From Rutidosis leptorrhynchoides (lineage: Eukaryota; Streptophyta; Magnoliopsida; Asterales; Asteraceae): a DNA stretch of 64,000 nucleotides. Of this stretch, positions 25,702-36,547 are shown in pieces; within the stretch, counting starts at the first letter, position 1; every line of letters starts with the position of its first letter. Under the pieces are notes generated by a model, which saw only the letters and a list, made by a program, of their open reading frames with translations, was not told the origin of the DNA and ran no database searches. The position numbers were made by a program, and so were the translations under genes. The stretch covers positions 367,170,001 through 367,234,000 of the forward strand of contig NC_092337.1 of the NCBI RefSeq assembly GCF_046630445.1, in the 5' to 3' direction.

Positions 25702-26385
25702 ATGGATAGACAACCCAATATTTTAAGAGACCTACCCGGAGACATGATTGATGAAATCTTGTCTAGAGTCGGCCAGAATTCTTCGGCACAACTATTTAAG
25801 GTGAGATCAGTTTGTAAGACATTCGAAGAACGTTCCAAGAATGTCTTGGTTTATAAGAGACTTTCGTTTGAAAGATGGGGGATATCACATTGGGAAACCC
25901 ATAAGTTACGATGTGTTTACTTTGACGCATATATTGCGGGGAACCCAAATGCTATTTTACGCAACGGGTTAAGAAATTATTTTGACTCAATATATCCGAA
26001 TATTGGACTTCGTGATTTAGAAAAAGCGGCTAACATGCAACATAAAGAAGCATGTTATGCTTACGGATTAGTAATGTTCGCTTCTCACCAAAGTGAGAAC
26101 AAGAACATCGGGCTACAACTATTAAACAAAACGTTTCCACAAGTGACGGAGTCGGTAATTGGGGTAAGAAATGAGGTTTTTAGATTATTACGGGACTGTT
26201 GGACATTACGTAACCCTCGTCCCTTTGATGACGTTACAACACGCTGTCTTATCAACGGCCATAACGGTTATGTTGCACAAGACCAAGGATGGGAAGTAGT
26301 CCTAGTAAAACCAGAATGCATGACTTGTTTCTGGACGTATGAATTACGTGTCTTTATTGCCTTTGCCGAACGACTTGTGTACTAG
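25702..26385 (+). CDS. F-box protein with Sel1-like segment, carried by Gypsy element
   Basis: 227 aa, intact. Residues 8-48 form an F-box (LPGDMIDEILSRVGQ, then LFKVRSVCKTFEERS), the part that binds SKP1 in SCF ubiquitin ligases. Residues 110-145 (LEKAANMQHKEACYAYGLVM) resemble one Sel1/TPR-like helical repeat, and the C-terminus has Cys-rich CMTCFWTYELRVF. This order resembles plant F-box proteins of the At1g67623 type, which are of similar size. The ATG is preceded by a good pyrimidine-rich splice acceptor (TGTCTATTTTACAG, ending about 25687), so it may be made from a spliced RNA. It lies inside the retrotransposon, between the acidic ORF and gag, on the element's sense strand: a captured host gene or lineage accessory gene. 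Activity in an SCF complex is inference. Confidence 0.75.
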   Translation: MDRQPNILRDLPGDMIDEILSRVGQNSSAQLFKVRSVCKTFEERSKNVLVYKRLSFERWGISHWETHKLRCVYFDAYIAGNPNAILRNGLRNYFDSIYPNIGLRDLEKAANMQHKEACYAYGLVMFASHQSENKNIGLQLLNKTFPQVTESVIGVRNEVFRLLRDCWTLRNPRPFDDVTTRCLINGHNGYVAQDQGWEVVLVKPECMTCFWTYELRVFIAFAERLVY

Positions 26386-26573
26386 CTAGAATTGTCTTCA
26401 CAACTATCTTGTATCAAAGTTATTGTGTGCTATATTTCATGCTTTATGTAAAATAAGCGGTATTGTAAGTTTGTAAAATATTGTATAAAAGTTTGAACGC
26501 GAAATATTATTATAATCAGTTTTTCATATAGAATTGTAGTAGTTGAATTGTATATTAGCTACTAAGTATGAAC

Positions 26574-26594
26574 TTAACGGGTAGGTACTACCCG
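26574..26594 (+). promoter_or_regulatory. Internal polypurine-tract copy in a hairpin, before gag
   Basis: TTAACGGGTAGGTACT repeats the true polypurine tract (31322-31337, 16 of 16 bases including the first LTR base). It continues into TACCCG, giving a CGGGTA/TACCCG stem with loop GGTAC. The LARD-like element has the same stem with a different loop. Confidence 0.65.
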
Positions 26595-26726
26595 AATTTA
26601 AACTTATAAAATGCTAATATGAAGAAAAAGCTTTTATAAATGAGTTCATATTATGCTACGAAATACTATTAACTACTCTTAACATTCTGTATGATTAACT
26701 TGTTCCATTTAACTATTTTGAAGGAA

Positions 26727-29700
26727 ATGGCACCGACTACTCGACACACCGTGAATATGAATGAAGAGGAATTCCGTACTTTTCTAGCTTCAAACATAGC
26801 CGCAGTACAGGCTGCGCTACATACCAACAATAACCTTGGATCTAGCAGTACAGGAAATCGTGTAGGATGCACCTACAAAGAATTCACTGCCTGCAAACCT
26901 TTGGAATTTGATGGAACCGAAGGACCGATCGGATTGAAACGGTGGACCGAGAAGGTCGAATCGGTGTTTGCCATAAGTAAGTGTACTGAAGAGGACAAAG
27001 TAAAGTACGCTACGCATACCTTCACAGGTTCTGCGTTAACATGGTGGAATACCTATCTAGAGCAAGTGGGACAAGATGATGCGTACGCACTACCGTGGTC
27101 AGCATTCAAGCACTTGATGAACGAGAAGTACCGTCCCAGAACCGAGGTCAATAAGCTCAAGACAGAACTTAGAGGGTTACGAACCCAAGGATTTGATATT
27201 ACCACGTACGAAAGACGATTCACAGAATTGTGCCTATTGTGTCCGGGAGCATTCGAAGATGAGGAAGAGAAGATCGACGCGTTTGTGAAAGGATTACCAG
27301 AAAGAATCCAAGAAGATATAAGTTCACACGAGCCCGCCTCCATACAACAGGCATGTAGAATGGCTCACAAACTAGTGAACCAGATTGAAGAAAGAATTAA
27401 AGAACAGACTGCTGAAGAGGCCAATGTGAAGCAAGTCAAAAGAAAGTGGGAGGAAAACGGTGATAAGAATCACCAATACAACAACAACAGCAATTACAAC
27501 AATAATCGCAACAATTATCCCAACAATCGCAACATCAATCGCAACTACAACAAACGGCCCAACAACAACAACAACAACAACAACAACAACTACAACAATC
27601 ATCCCAACAACAATAATAACCGCAACAACAACAACAATCAGAAGCAGCTATGCCAAAGGTGTGAAAAGAATCACTCGGGGTTCTGCACCAAATTTTGCAA
27701 CAAGTGTAAAAGAAATGGTCATAGCGCGGCGAAGTGTGAGGTCTACGGACCAGGGGTTAATAGAACGAAAGGAACAAATGGTGTCGGAACGAGTAATGGC
27801 GGAGCAAGTAGTGTCGGAGCAAGTTATGCCAATGTAGTTTGTTATAAATGTGGAAAACCAGGCCACATTATTAGAAATTGCCCGAACCAGGAGAACACGA
27901 ATGGACAAGGCCGTGGAAGAGTTTTCAATATTAATGCGGTAGAGGCACAGGAAGACCCGGAGCTTGTTACGGGTACGTTTCTTATTGACAATAAATCTGC
28001 TTACGTTTTATTTGATTCGGGTGCGGATAGAAGCTATATGAGTAGAGATTTTTGTGCTAAATTAAGTTGTCCATTGACGCCTTTGGATAGTAAATTTTTA
28101 CTCGAATTAGCAAATGGTAAATTAATTTCAGCAGATAATATATGTCGGAATCGAGAAATTAAACTGGTTAGCGAAACATTTAAGATTGATTTGATACCAG
28201 TAGAGTTAGGGAGTTTTGATGTGATAATCGGTATGGACTGGTTGAAAGAAGTGAAAGCGGAGATCGTTTGTTACAAAAATGCAATTCGCATTATACGAGA
28301 AAAAGGAAAACCCTTAATGGTGTACGGAGAAAAGGGCAACACGAAGCTACATCTTATTAGTAATTTGAAGGCACAAAAACTAATAAGAAAAGGTTGCTAT
28401 GCTGTTCTAGCACACGTCGAGAAAGTACAAACTGAAGAAAAGAGCATCAATGATGTTCCCATTGCAAAAGAATTTCCCGATGTATTTCTGAAAGAATTAC
28501 CGGGATTACCCCCACATCGATCCGTTGAATTTCAAATAGATCTTGTACCAGGAGCTGCACCAATAGCTCGTGCTCCTTACAGACTCGCACCCAGTGAGAT
28601 GAAAGAACTGCAAAACCAATTACAAGAACTTTTAGAGCGTGGTTTCATTCGACCAAGCACATCACCGTGGGGAGCTCCTGTTTTGTTTGTCAAGAAGAAA
28701 GATGGTACATTCAGGTTGTGTATCGACTACCGAGAGTTGAACAAACTTACCATCAAGAACCGCTACCCACTACCGAGAATCGACGACTTATTTGATCAAC
28801 TACAAGGCTCGTCTGTTTATTCAAAGATTGACTTACGTTCCGGGTATCATCAAATGCGGGTGAAAGAAGATGATATTCCAAAGACTGCTTTCAGAACACG
28901 TTACGGTCATTACGAGTTTATGGTCATGCCGTTTGGTTTAACTAATGCACCAGCTGTGTTCATGGACCTTATGAACCGAGTGTGTGGACCATACCTTGAC
29001 AAGTTTGTCATTGTTTTCATTGATGACATACTTATTTACTCAAAGAATGACCAAGAACACGGTGAACATTTGAGAAAGGTGTTAGAAGTATTGAGGAAGG
29101 AAGAATTGTACGCTAAGTTTTCAAAGTGTGCATTTTGGTTGGAAGAAGTTCAATTCCTCGGTCACATAGTGAACAAAGAAGGTATTAAGGTGGATCCGGC
29201 AAAGATAGAAACTGTTGAAAAGTGGGAAACCCCGAAAACTCCGAAACACATACGCCAGTTTTTAGGACTAGCTGGTTACTACAGAAGGTTCATCCAAGAC
29301 TTTTCCAGAATAGCAAAACCCTTGACTGCATTAACGCATAAAGGGAAGAAATTTGAATGGAATGATGAACAAGAGAAAGCGTTTCAGTTATTGAAGAAAA
29401 AGCTAACTACGGCACCTATATTGTCATTGCCTGAAGGGAATGATGATTTTGTGATTTATTGTGATGCATCAAAGCAAGGTCTCGGTTGTGTATTAATGCA
29501 ACGAACGAAGGTGATTGCTTATGCGTCTAGACAATTGAAGATTCACGAACAAAATTATACGACGCATGATTTGGAATTAGGCGCGGTTGTTTTTGCATTA
29601 AAGACTTGGAGGCACTACTTATATGGGGTCAAAAGTATTATATATACCGACCACAAAAGTCTTCAACACATATTTAATCAGAAACAACTGAATATGAGGC

Positions 29701-31301
29701 AGCGTAGGTGGATTGAATTATTGAATGATTACGACTTTGAGATTCGTTACCACCCGGGGAAGGCAAATGTGGTAGCCGATGCCTTGAGCAGGAAGGACAG
29801 AGAACCCATTCGAGTAAAATCTATGAATATAATGATTCATAATAACATTACTACTCAAATAAAGGAGGCGCAACAAGGAGTTTTAAAAGAGGGAAATTTA
29901 AAGGATGAAATACCCAAAGGATTGGAGAAGCATCTTAATATTCGGGAAGACGGAACCCGGTATAGGGCTGAAAGGATTTGGGTACCAAAATTTGGAGATA
30001 TGAGAGAAATGGTACTTAGAGAAGCTCATAAAACCAGATACTCAATACATCCTGGAACGGGGAAGATGTACAAGGATCTCAAGAAACATTTTTGGTGACC
30101 GGGTATGAAATCCGATGTTGCTAAATACGTAGGAGAATGTTTGACGTGTTCTAAGGTCAAAGCTGAGCATCAAAAACCATCAGGTCTACTTCAACAACCC
30201 GAAATCCCGGAATGGAAATGGGAAAACATTACCATGGATTTCATCACTAAATTGCCAAGGACTGCAAGTGGTTTTGATACTATTTGGGTAATAGTTGATC
30301 GTCTCACCAAATCAGCACACTTCCTACAAATAAGAGAAGATGACAAGATGGAGAAGTTAGCACGACTGTATTTGAAGGAAGTCGTCTCCAGACATGGAAT
30401 ACCAATCTCTATTATCTCTGATAGGGATGGTAGATTTATTTCAAGATTCTGGCAGACATTACAGCAAGCATTAGGAACTCGTCTAGACATGAGTACTGCC
30501 TATCATCCACAAACTGATGGGCAGAGCGAAAGGACGATACAAACGCTTGAAGACATGCTACGAGCATGTGTTATTGATTTCGGAAACAGTTGGGATCGAC
30601 ATCTACCGTTAGCAGAATTTTCCTACAACAACAGCTACCATTCAAGCATTGAGATGGCGCCGTTTGAAGCACTTTATGGTAGAAAGTGCAGGTCTCCGAT
30701 TTGTTGGAGTGAAGTGGGGGATAGACAGATTACGGGTCCGGAGATTATACAAGAAACTACCGAGAAGATCATCCAAATTCAACAACGGTTGAAAACCGCC
30801 CAAAGTCGACAAAAGAGCTACGCTGACATTAAAAGAAAAGATATAGAATTTGAAATTGGAGAGATGGTCATGCTTAAAGTTGCACCTTGGAAAGGCGTTG
30901 TTCGATTTGGTAAACGAGGGAAATTAAATCCAAGGTATATTGGACCATTCAAAATTATTGATCGTGTCGGACCAGTAGCTTACCGACTAGAGTTACCTCA
31001 ACAACTCGCGGCTGTACATAACACTTTCCACGTCTCGAATTTAAAGAAATGTTTTGCTAAAGAAGATCTCACTATTCCGTTAGATGAAATCCAAATCAAC
31101 GAAAAACTTCAATTCATCGAAGAACCCGTCGAAATAATGGATCGTGAGGTTAAAAGACTTAAGCAAAACAAGATACCAATTGTTAAGGTTCGATGGAATG
31201 CTCGTAGAGGACCCGAGTTCACCTGGGAGCATGAAGATCAGATGAAGAAGAAATACCCGCATCTATTTCCAGAAGATTCGTCAACACCTTCAACAGCTTA
31301 A
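26727..31301 (+). pseudogene. Gypsy gag-pol polyprotein, one in-frame stop
   Basis: One reading frame of about 1524 codons. ATG 26727 ([10 protein letters not shown]) is preferred to 26691 because gag proteins of this family start this way. Order: gag capsid ([20 protein letters not shown]), Asn-rich low-complexity stretch (27470-27640), zinc knuckles (second one [14 protein letters not shown], 27841-27882), protease [11 protein letters not shown] (about 28009), RT ([24 protein letters not shown], about 29020), RNase H ([18 protein letters not shown]), integrase HHCC and DDE parts ([29 protein letters not shown]), GPY/F module (YIGPFKII), and a chromodomain-like tail. TGA at 30096-30098 replaces a Trp codon (FWWPGM) inside the integrase zinc-finger region. 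Otherwise it is intact, so without readthrough integrase is not made. Confidence 0.93.
27470..27640 (+). repeat. Asn-codon (AAC/AAT) low-complexity tract in gag
   Basis: Encodes long Asn runs with Tyr, Arg and Pro between capsid and zinc knuckle, probably a disordered linker. It also explains Ile/Val/Thr-run ORFs in other frames. Confidence 0.85.
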
Positions 31302-31321
31302 AATTTCGGGACGAAATTTAT

Positions 31322-31336
31322 TTAACGGGTAGGTAC
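31322..31336 (+). promoter_or_regulatory. Polypurine tract of Tekay-like Gypsy
   Basis: TTAACGGGTAGGTAC directly before the 3' LTR (TGTAGTG at 31337), 20 bases after the pol stop codon. Confidence 0.85.
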
Positions 31337-34300
31337 TGTAGTGACCCGAACTTTTCCATGTTTATATATATTAATTGAGATTGATATTTACATGATTAAA
31401 TGTTTCCAACATGTTAAGCAATCAAACTTGTTAAGACTTGATTAATTGAAATATGTTTCATATAGACAATTGACCACCCAAGTTGACCGGTGATTCACGA
31501 ACGTTAAAACTTGTAAAAACTATATGATGACATATATATGGATATATATATAGTTAACATGATACTATGATAAGTAAACATATCATTAAGTATATTAACA
31601 ATGAACTACATATGTAAAAACAAGACTACTAACTTAATGATTTTTAAACGAGACATATATGTAACGATTATCGTTGTAAAGACATTTAATGTATATATAT
31701 CATATTAAGAGATATTCATACATGATAATATCATGATAATATAATAATTTAAAATCTCATTTGATATTATAAACATTGGGTTAACAACATTTAACAAGAT
31801 CGTTAACCTAAAGGTTTCAAAACAACACTTACATGTAACGACTAACGATGACTTAACGACTCAGTTAAAATGTATATACATGTAGTGTTTTAATATGTAT
31901 TTATACACTTTTGAAAGACTTCAATACAATTATCAAAATACTTCTACTTAACAAAAATGCTTACAATTACATCCTCATTCAGTTTCATCAACAATTCTAC
32001 TCGTATGCACCCGTATTCGTACTCGTACAATACACAGCTTTTAGATATATGTACTATTGGTATATACACTCCAATGATCAGCTCTTAGCAGCCCATGTGA
32101 GTCACCTAACACATGTGGGAACCATCATTTGGCAACTAGCATGAAATATCTCATAAAATTACAAAAATATGAGTAATCATTCATGACTTATTTACATGAA
32201 AACAAAATTACATATCCTTTATATCTAATCCATACACCAACGACCAAAAACACCTACAAACACTTTCATTCTTCAATTTTCTTCATCTAATTGATCTCTC
32301 TCAAGTTCTATCTTCAAGTTCTAAGTGTTCTTCATAAATTCCAAAAGTTCTAGTTTCATAAAATCAAGAATACTTTCAAGTTTGCTAGCTCACTTCCAAT
32401 CTTGTAAGGTGATCATCCAACCTCAAGAAATCTTTGTTTCTTACAGTAGGTTATCATTCTAATACAAGGTAATAATCATATTCAAACTTTGGTTCAATTT
32501 CTATAACTATAACAATCTTATTTCAAGTGATGATCTTACTTGAACTTGTTTTCGTGTCATGATTCTGCTTCAAGAACTTCGAGCCATCCAAGGATCCATT
32601 GAAGCTAGATCCATTTTTCTCTTTTCCAGTAGGTTTACCCAAGGAACTTAAGGTAGTAATGATGTTTTTAACATCATTCGATTCATACATATAAAGCTAT
32701 CTTATTCGAAGGTTTAAACTTGTAATCACTAGAACATAGTTTAGTTAATTCTAAACTTGTTCGCAAACAAAAGTTAATCCTTCTAACTTGACTTTTAAAA
32801 TAAACTAATACATTTTCTATATCTATATGATATGCTAACTTAATGATTTAAAACCTGGAAACATGAAATACACCGTAAAACCGGATTTACGCCGTCGTAG
32901 TAACACCGCGGGCTGTTTTGGGTTAGTTAATTAAAAACTATGATAAACTTTGATTTAAAAGTTGTTATTCTGAGAAAATGATTTTTATTATGAACATGAA
33001 ACTATATCCAAAAATTATGGTTAAACTCAAAGTGGAAGTATGTTTTCTAAAATGGTCATCTAGACGTCGTTCTTTCGACTGAAATGACTACCTTTACAAA
33101 AACGACTTGTAACTTATTTTTCCGACTATAAACCTATACTTTTCTGTTTAGATTCATAAAATAGAGTTCAATATGAAACCATAGCAATTTGATTCACTCA
33201 AAACGGATTTAAAATGAAGAAGTTATGGGTAAAACAAGATTGGATAATTTTTCTCATTTTAGCTACGTGAAAATTGGTAACAAATCTATTCCAACCATAA
33301 CTTAATCAACTTGTATTGTATATTATGTAATCTTGAGATACCATAGACACGTATACAATGTTTCGACCTATCATGTCGACACATCTATATATATTTCGGA
33401 ACAACCATAGACACTCTATATGTGAATGTTGGAGTTAGCTATACAGGGTTGAGGTTGATTCCAAAATATATATAGTTTGAGTTGTGATCAATACTGAGAT
33501 ACGTATACACTGGGTCGTGGATTGATTCAAGATAATATTTATCGATTTATTTCTGTACATCTAACTGTGGACAACTAGTTGTAGGTTACTAACGAGGACA
33601 GCTGACTTAATAAACTTAAAACATCAAAATATATTAAAAGTGTTGTAAATATATTTTTGAACATACTTTGATATATATGTATATATTGTTATAGGTTCGT
33701 GAATCAACCAGTGGCCAAGTCTTACTTCTCGACGAAGTAAAAATCTGTGAAAGTGAGTTATAGTCCCACTTTTAAAATCTAATATTTTTGGGATGAGAAT
33801 ACATGCAGGTTTTATAAATGATTTACAAAATAGACACAAGTACGTGAAACTACATTCTATGGTTGAATTATTGAAATCGAATATGCCCCTTTTTATTAAG
33901 TCTGGTAATCTAAGAATTAGGGAACAGACACCCTAATTGACGCGAATCCTAAAGATAGATCTATTGGGCCTAACAAACCCCATCCAAAGTACCGGATGCT
34001 TTAGTACTTCGAAATTTATATCATATCCGAAGGGTGTCCCGGAAATGATGGGGATATTCTTATATATGCATCTTGTTATTGTCGGTTACCAGGTGTTCAC
34101 CATATGAATGATTTTTATCTCTATGTATGGGATGTGTATTGAAATATGAAATCTTGTGGTCTATTGTTACGATTTGATATATATAGGTTAAACCTATAAC
34201 TCACCAACATTTTTTGTTGACGTTTAAAGCATGTTTATTCTCAGGTGAATATTAAGAGCTTCCGCTGTTGCATACTAAAATAAGGACAAGATTTGGAGTC

Positions 34301-34588
34301 CATGTTTGTATGATATTGTGTAAAAACTGCATTCAAGAAACTGATTTCGATGTAACATATTTGTATTGTAAACCATTATGTAATGGTCGTGTGTAAACAG
34401 GATATTTTAGATTATCATTATTTGATAATCTACGTAAAGCTTTTTAAACCTTTATTTATGAAATAAAGGTTATGGTTTGTTTTAAAAATGAATGCAGTCT
34501 TTGAAAAACGTCTCATATAGAGGTCAAAACCTCGCAACGAAATCAATTAATATGGAACGTTTTTAATCAATAAGAACGGGACATTTCA
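31337..34588 (+). mobile_element. Tekay-like Gypsy 3' LTR
   Basis: 3252 bp, almost identical to the 5' LTR. Differences include base changes near 31400, 31912 and 32240, a small indel near 32808 and a TA deletion near 33676. Followed by AAAGG. Confidence 0.93.
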
Positions 34589-34593
34589 AAAGG

Positions 34594-35210
34594 TACTCAT
34601 AAAAATCCCAAATTTTTATATTAAGTATATTTATTTATTTTGGTCATTATGGTATAAAATTCGATCCTTAATTTGTTAAATAAAAATTACATCAATTGTC
34701 CCTCCCAATTCCGGGTAAAATATAAAAAGTGTTAAAACTTAACAAATAGTTCCTAAATACATTTTTTAATAAGCCTAAAATTTATAGAACTCATTTTCGT
34801 ATCACCGTTTATTTTAAAATTACCTAGTTTGAATTTAACTTGCTTAATATCAATCGAAACATCAAACGAGTATTAAAATCATTTAATATTTATTTTTAAA
34901 TACTTTATTTATATATAGAGTTATATTTTAAATAATAATTGTTATAATATCCTATTTTTATTTTTATTAATTTTTTAATAACAATAACATATAATACTTC
35001 AAATTGTATTTCGAATTATTATTTATATATACATACACACATATCTATTTACAATTAATTGTTCGTGAATCGTCGAGAGTAGTCAAAGGTCAATTGAATA
35101 TATGGAACAATTCGAACCTTTTGAGACTCAGTTAAATAGACTTTGCTTATTTTGTCGAAACCATATAAGAATAAAGTTTAAATTTGGTCGAAAATTTCTG
35201 GGTTGTCACA
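34594..35210 (-). mobile_element. LARD-like element, 5' LTR, right segment
   Basis: Continues the LTR after the nested Gypsy and matches 13618-14237. Ends GGGTTGTCACA; followed by ACAAC (35211-35215), the right target duplication. Confidence 0.88.
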
Positions 35211-36547
35211 ACAACCTACTGATGCAAATCCAGAGGGTACAAAAGCTCGATTTGAGTTTGGGCTAAGAGGAGTTCAAGGGATGAGGAGTATCACTAAACC
35301 TGATTTTAGGAGGATCTTCAGGCTTCCTCTTGTACAGAATGCTCCTGCTTTCCCTGCTACTCAGCAGATGATGTCATCAATATTTGATTTTGGTTATGTT
35401 GGAGCAAACAATGTTCCACCGGCTAAGTTTCAAAATAAATACCTGCACTCAAGGTGGTATGTGATCTTCTCACTCATCAACAGATTCTTGTTGATGATAA
35501 GAAGTGGATCCGACAGCTTGAATGTGCCGATGCTGAAAGTGTTCTACTCTTTCATAAGAGTAGAGACTCCTGATTATGCAGAACTATTATGGGATTTGGT
35601 TCAGGCTCAAGTTGATAAGCTAAGGGGTTCATACATCCCTTGTGAAAGGTTTTTCTATATCTTTATCCATGATGCTATCACTGCTTGCAGAAATGCAAAT
35701 ATATTTGTTCCAGGTACACATGGATTACAGATGAAAAGATTTGGAGAGCTGAAGATGAATACCTCGATGGTATCTGACAATCAATTCATTGCACCGATTC
35801 CAAATTGGCTTGTGGGGCTAGCTTCACCCCAAGACGTTCGAATACGTTCTTATTTTGAGGCTGTAGGAATAACTCTTCCGAACCCGGCACAACAAGAACA
35901 AGTTGAACCGGCCGTGGTTCCAGCCCCAGAGGTTGTAGTGGAACCTGTAGTACAACCACCCGGGCCAGCTAATCCTCCACTTAGGGTGAACCTCAAACGT
36001 TTTAGGGCAGCACACCAAGCTCAACCCGTGAGGATCAGGGAACCTAGTTCACCTAGGATTGAACCAACCCTTTCAACAACACCCGAAGTGAGCAGTGACA
36101 CTGATTCTTCAGCAACTGAATCATCTCCTGAACATTCTCCTAAGAGAACTCGATTTATACCTGATGAGATGATTCAGACTCCGCCAACCCAACGTGTAAC
36201 TAGATCTAGGACTTCGACACCTATCGTCTACCAAACAGTTACTCCAACCGTTGGTGATACGGATTAAGACCTAGAGCCGATTAGGTCACCCTCACCCATC
36301 TCCGTATCACATCCAATAATAACAGTAAGCCCTACACTAAATGAAGCGCAATCTTCGGTAGGCAAGAGAGCTAAACGCACGGATGGTAAAAAGACCACTA
36401 AGCCCATCCAATCTAAACAGGACTTAATAATAAATCTTACACAGCAAGATGCTTCAGCATCTAAGGAAGTAAAGTCTTCCTCTGCAGTAAAGTCTGCGTT
36501 GACTCAATCGATTGATGAAACTCAATCATTGAAGTCCAGAACGGCCG
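35211..36547 (+). pseudogene. Env-like accessory ORF, part 2
   Basis: Continues the frame from 9514. It encodes a folded-looking region (KPDFRRIFRLP, DYAELLWDLVQAQ) of the type found in accessory ORFs after pol in daisy-family Copia elements, then a Pro/Ser/Thr/Glu-rich tail. TAA at 36265-36267 breaks it, but the same frame stays open to the solo-LTR insertion at 36548. No hydrophobic fusion peptide or transmembrane helix is evident, so the name env-like is only by position. Confidence 0.7.

Larger units (their letters stand above)
21486..34588 (+). mobile_element. Young Tekay-like Gypsy retrotransposon with two extra ORFs
   Basis: A complete 13.1-kb element with LTRs 21486-24740 and 31337-34588 and 5-bp duplication AAAGG (21481-21485 and 34589-34593). 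Interior order: primer site, acidic ORF, F-box ORF, internal polypurine copy, gag-pol, polypurine tract. By eye the two LTRs differ at only about a dozen sites over 3.25 kb, so the insertion is recent. Pol order (RT-RNase H-integrase) and a chromodomain-like tail place it among chromoviruses, most like Tekay. Confidence 0.92.

Noticed and set aside
25702-26385. F-box gene as an ordinary host gene between two transposons
   Set aside because: It lies between the primer site and gag of one element with matching LTRs and target duplication, so it belongs to the element.
26817-27908. Antisense and off-frame ORFs over gag
   Set aside because: Shadows of the gag frame, including Val and Thr runs from the Asn-codon tract.
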